A DNA stretch of 32,965 bases from assembly GCA_024226535.1 (NCBI GenBank), contig JAAELP010000049.1, positions 1 through 32,965 on the forward strand. The letters are read 5' to 3'. Below, in pieces: positions 31,464 to 32,965 of the stretch (within the stretch, counting starts at the first letter, position 1; the number at the start of each line of letters is the position of its first letter). The notes beneath the pieces are model-generated. The model did not search any database. It was not told the DNA's origin and saw only the letters and a list, made by a program, of their open reading frames with translations. The translations under genes were made by a program, and so were the position numbers. Origin of the DNA: Planctomycetota bacterium (GTDB lineage Bacteria; Planctomycetota; Phycisphaerae; Phycisphaerales; SM1A02).

Positions 31464-32965
31464 TTACGGATCGAGCGACCCCGCCTTCAGGTCGAACAGA
31501 CGCTCGAGCCACGGGAGCAACTGCTCCGGCTGGCTCGGCGGATCGGCCGAGAGCGGGAAGCCCAGGACGTCGTACTTGACCTGGGCACACTCGAGCCCGC
31601 TTCCAACCAGACGCTCACCGGACGTAGCGTTCTTGAGGCCGCCGTCGAACGTCAGGTGTCGGGCGAAGACGCCGGCCAGCGCCCGGTGCCCGCTGACCAG
31701 ATCGTCCACGTCGCACTGGATCGGACCCGCCACGCCTGAGATCCGCGCCTTGCCGTGGTCGGTCTGGAGCGTCTGGACCAGGAGGTTGTTCGGCGGGCCG
31801 TACGCGCTGATGAGCGACTGGTCCCAGCACGTCACGCAGTGGTGGGTGCCGGAGAACTTGACCTCGTTCTGGTTCCAGACCGCGTAGTCGGCCTTGGTCG
31901 TGACCGGACCGTCGTTGATCTGCCGCACGTCCACGCTGAGCGGATGCAGCGTGACCGACGTGTCGCTGATCACCTGGAGCGGTCCGCTGAACGCCGACGC
32001 GCCCGAGGCCTGGAAGTTCAGGATGAGTATGTCGTGCGCGTGGGCGTACTCGACGCCGGAGAGGTTCAGCACGCCGGGCGTGCCGGTCTGCTGACCGAGC
32101 GCCGTCCCGTTCACGATCGCGAACGCCTCCGCACCGTACTCCCACGCGGTGCCACCGAGGTAGTCGACGATCGTGCCCACGCCGGAGAGGTGGTTCCAGG
32201 AGATCTCCTGGTTCTGGGCGTTGACCGCCCACGCGACGATGTAGCCGCGCATCATCCGGCCGCCGTCCGGCGCCGGACGTCCCGGCGGGAAGCCCGGATC
32301 GAGGCTGGTGAACGGCGGCACGCCCGCGGGCAAGCCGCTGTGCGCCGACCAGTACGTCGGCTGATCACCGGTCAGGTTGAGCGTGACGTCGAACCAGTTC
32401 CAGCCCAGGTGGGCCCGTTCACCACCAACGGCGGCGAGCGGCGCGTCGCCGTTGATGAAGTACATCTGCACCTTCAGGTCCGTCGGCCAGTCGTTGCTCA
32501 TCGACAGGAAGGTGTCCTGGGTGAGGAATCCGGCGGCATCCCAACGGAGATCCACCTTCGAGAAGTAGAGCAGGCTGCCCTTGGTTCCCGCGTCACCGGT
32601 CACGGCAGGCCCCGGTGCCGGACAGAGCGTGCAGACGCCCTGGAAGTAGCCGCCCATGTCGAGACAATCGAGCTCGCTCAGGTGGTCCATGCAGACCGCA
32701 CCGCCGAGACAGCAGGCGCCGGTCTCCTCGCAGACGATCACCGCGCACTTGCCGCACTCGGTCCATGACGAGTACATCGCGTTCGCCATGCAGTCGGCCT
32801 CGGTCATATCGTCGATGCAGGTCGCGTCGCAGAGACAGCACGCACCCGTGGGCTCGCACAGCGGGACGATGGCGACGCAATCCGTGCAGAGCGTGAACGA
32901 GAAGAACAGCGGGTTCGCGAGGCACTCGTCCTCGGGTGTGTCATCCGTACACGTGCCGTCGCAGA
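31464..32965 (-). CDS. Secreted protein with Cys-rich TGACCL repeats, C-terminal part (5' end outside window)
   Basis: The frame is open to the right edge, giving 499 residues and a TAA stop. An internal ATG at 32807 is not the start, because the same repeat pattern continues upstream of it. The N-terminal portion has about three Cys-rich repeats (32619-32965). The remaining 380 residues (32618 to 31464) are a beta-rich region with LLYFSKVDLRWD, TFLSMSNDWPTDLKVQMYF and VAWAVNAQNQ that I cannot assign to a named family. Repeats of this GACCL type occur in large exported planctomycete proteins and probably form disulfide-bonded modules outside the cytoplasm. The function is unknown. The gene ends in a strong terminator. 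Confidence 0.75.
   Translation of the reverse strand, partial: CDGTCTDDTPEDECLANPLFFSFTLCTDCVAIVPLCEPTGACCLCDATCIDDMTEADCMANAMYSSWTECGKCAVIVCEETGACCLGGAVCMDHLSELDCLDMGGYFQGVCTLCPAPGPAVTGDAGTKGSLLYFSKVDLRWDAAGFLTQDTFLSMSNDWPTDLKVQMYFINGDAPLAAVGGERAHLGWNWFDVTLNLTGDQPTYWSAHSGLPAGVPPFTSLDPGFPPGRPAPDGGRMMRGYIVAWAVNAQNQEISWNHLSGVGTIVDYLGGTAWEYGAEAFAIVNGTALGQQTGTPGVLNLSGVEYAHAHDILILNFQASGASAFSGPLQVISDTSVTLHPLSVDVRQINDGPVTTKADYAVWNQNEVKFSGTHHCVTCWDQSLISAYGPPNNLLVQTLQTDHGKARISGVAGPIQCDVDDLVSGHRALAGVFARHLTFDGGLKNATSGERLVGSGLECAQVKYDVLGFPLSADPPSQPEQLLPWLERLFDLKAGSLDP
32619..32965 (-). repeat. Tandem Cys-rich protein repeats (TGACCL type)
   Basis: Translation on the minus strand gives one edge-truncated unit (32850-32965, 38 residues), one full 42-residue unit (32724-32849) and one shorter unit of about 35 residues (32619-32723). 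The complete units begin TGACCL, continue with C-x-D/H-x-x-(S/T)-E-x-(D)-C, and close with a C-x-x-C pair. The edge unit shares the later motifs. More copies probably lie beyond the window. Confidence 0.75.

Overview
The window reads as a piece of a high-GC Planctomycetota chromosome, most likely Phycisphaerae-like. This is inferred from protein style: a secreted FG-GAP protein ending in paired dockerin/EF-hand repeats with the GPCPGCPADVNGDG linker, Cys-rich TGACCL repeat proteins, an ECF sigma factor overlapping a Ser/Thr kinase-TPR gene, and large secreted beta-helix proteins. No rRNA, tRNA, CRISPR array, transposase or phage gene was seen.

Layout. The left edge (1-131) holds the last 42 codons of a desaturase-like gene. 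A minus-strand secreted metzincin-type metalloprotease (200-2950) and a minus-strand secreted propeller/FG-GAP/dockerin protein (3171-5930) follow. Divergent from the latter is a membrane CHASE-PAS-HWE histidine kinase (6254-8380). Next is a minus-strand operon of cytochrome P450, single-cluster ferredoxin and small cupin (8349-10123).

From 10250 to 17713 lies the first half of what looks like a purine or N-heterocycle catabolic region. It has a guanine-deaminase-like enzyme (minus), XdhC and MocA molybdenum-cofactor maturation proteins (plus), a three-subunit FAD/2Fe-2S/Mo hydroxylase (minus), and a YgfK-like iron-sulfur protein that lacks the central pyridine-nucleotide flavoprotein domain (plus).

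The block 17723-23598 interrupts it. It carries a sigma/kinase signalling pair and a large secreted beta-helix protein.

The second catabolic half is a tight minus-strand operon, 31364 down to 23698: HWE histidine kinase, threonine-synthase-like enzyme, a second fold-type-II PLP enzyme, a fused 2Fe-2S/Mo hydroxylase, and an SsnA-like amidohydrolase. It ends in a short in-frame remnant that looks like the C-terminus of a nitrilase. The right edge (31464-32965) is the C-terminal part of another secreted protein with Cys-rich repeats.

How the genes fit together (inference). The combination of guanine deaminase, XdhC, MocA, two molybdenum hydroxylases, YgfK, SsnA and fold-II PLP enzymes echoes the E. 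coli ygeX/ygfK/ssnA/xdhD neighbourhood linked to purine breakdown. The arrangement here is different: split by unrelated genes, with a shortened YgfK and a sensor kinase leading the operon. Substrates cannot be read from the sequence.
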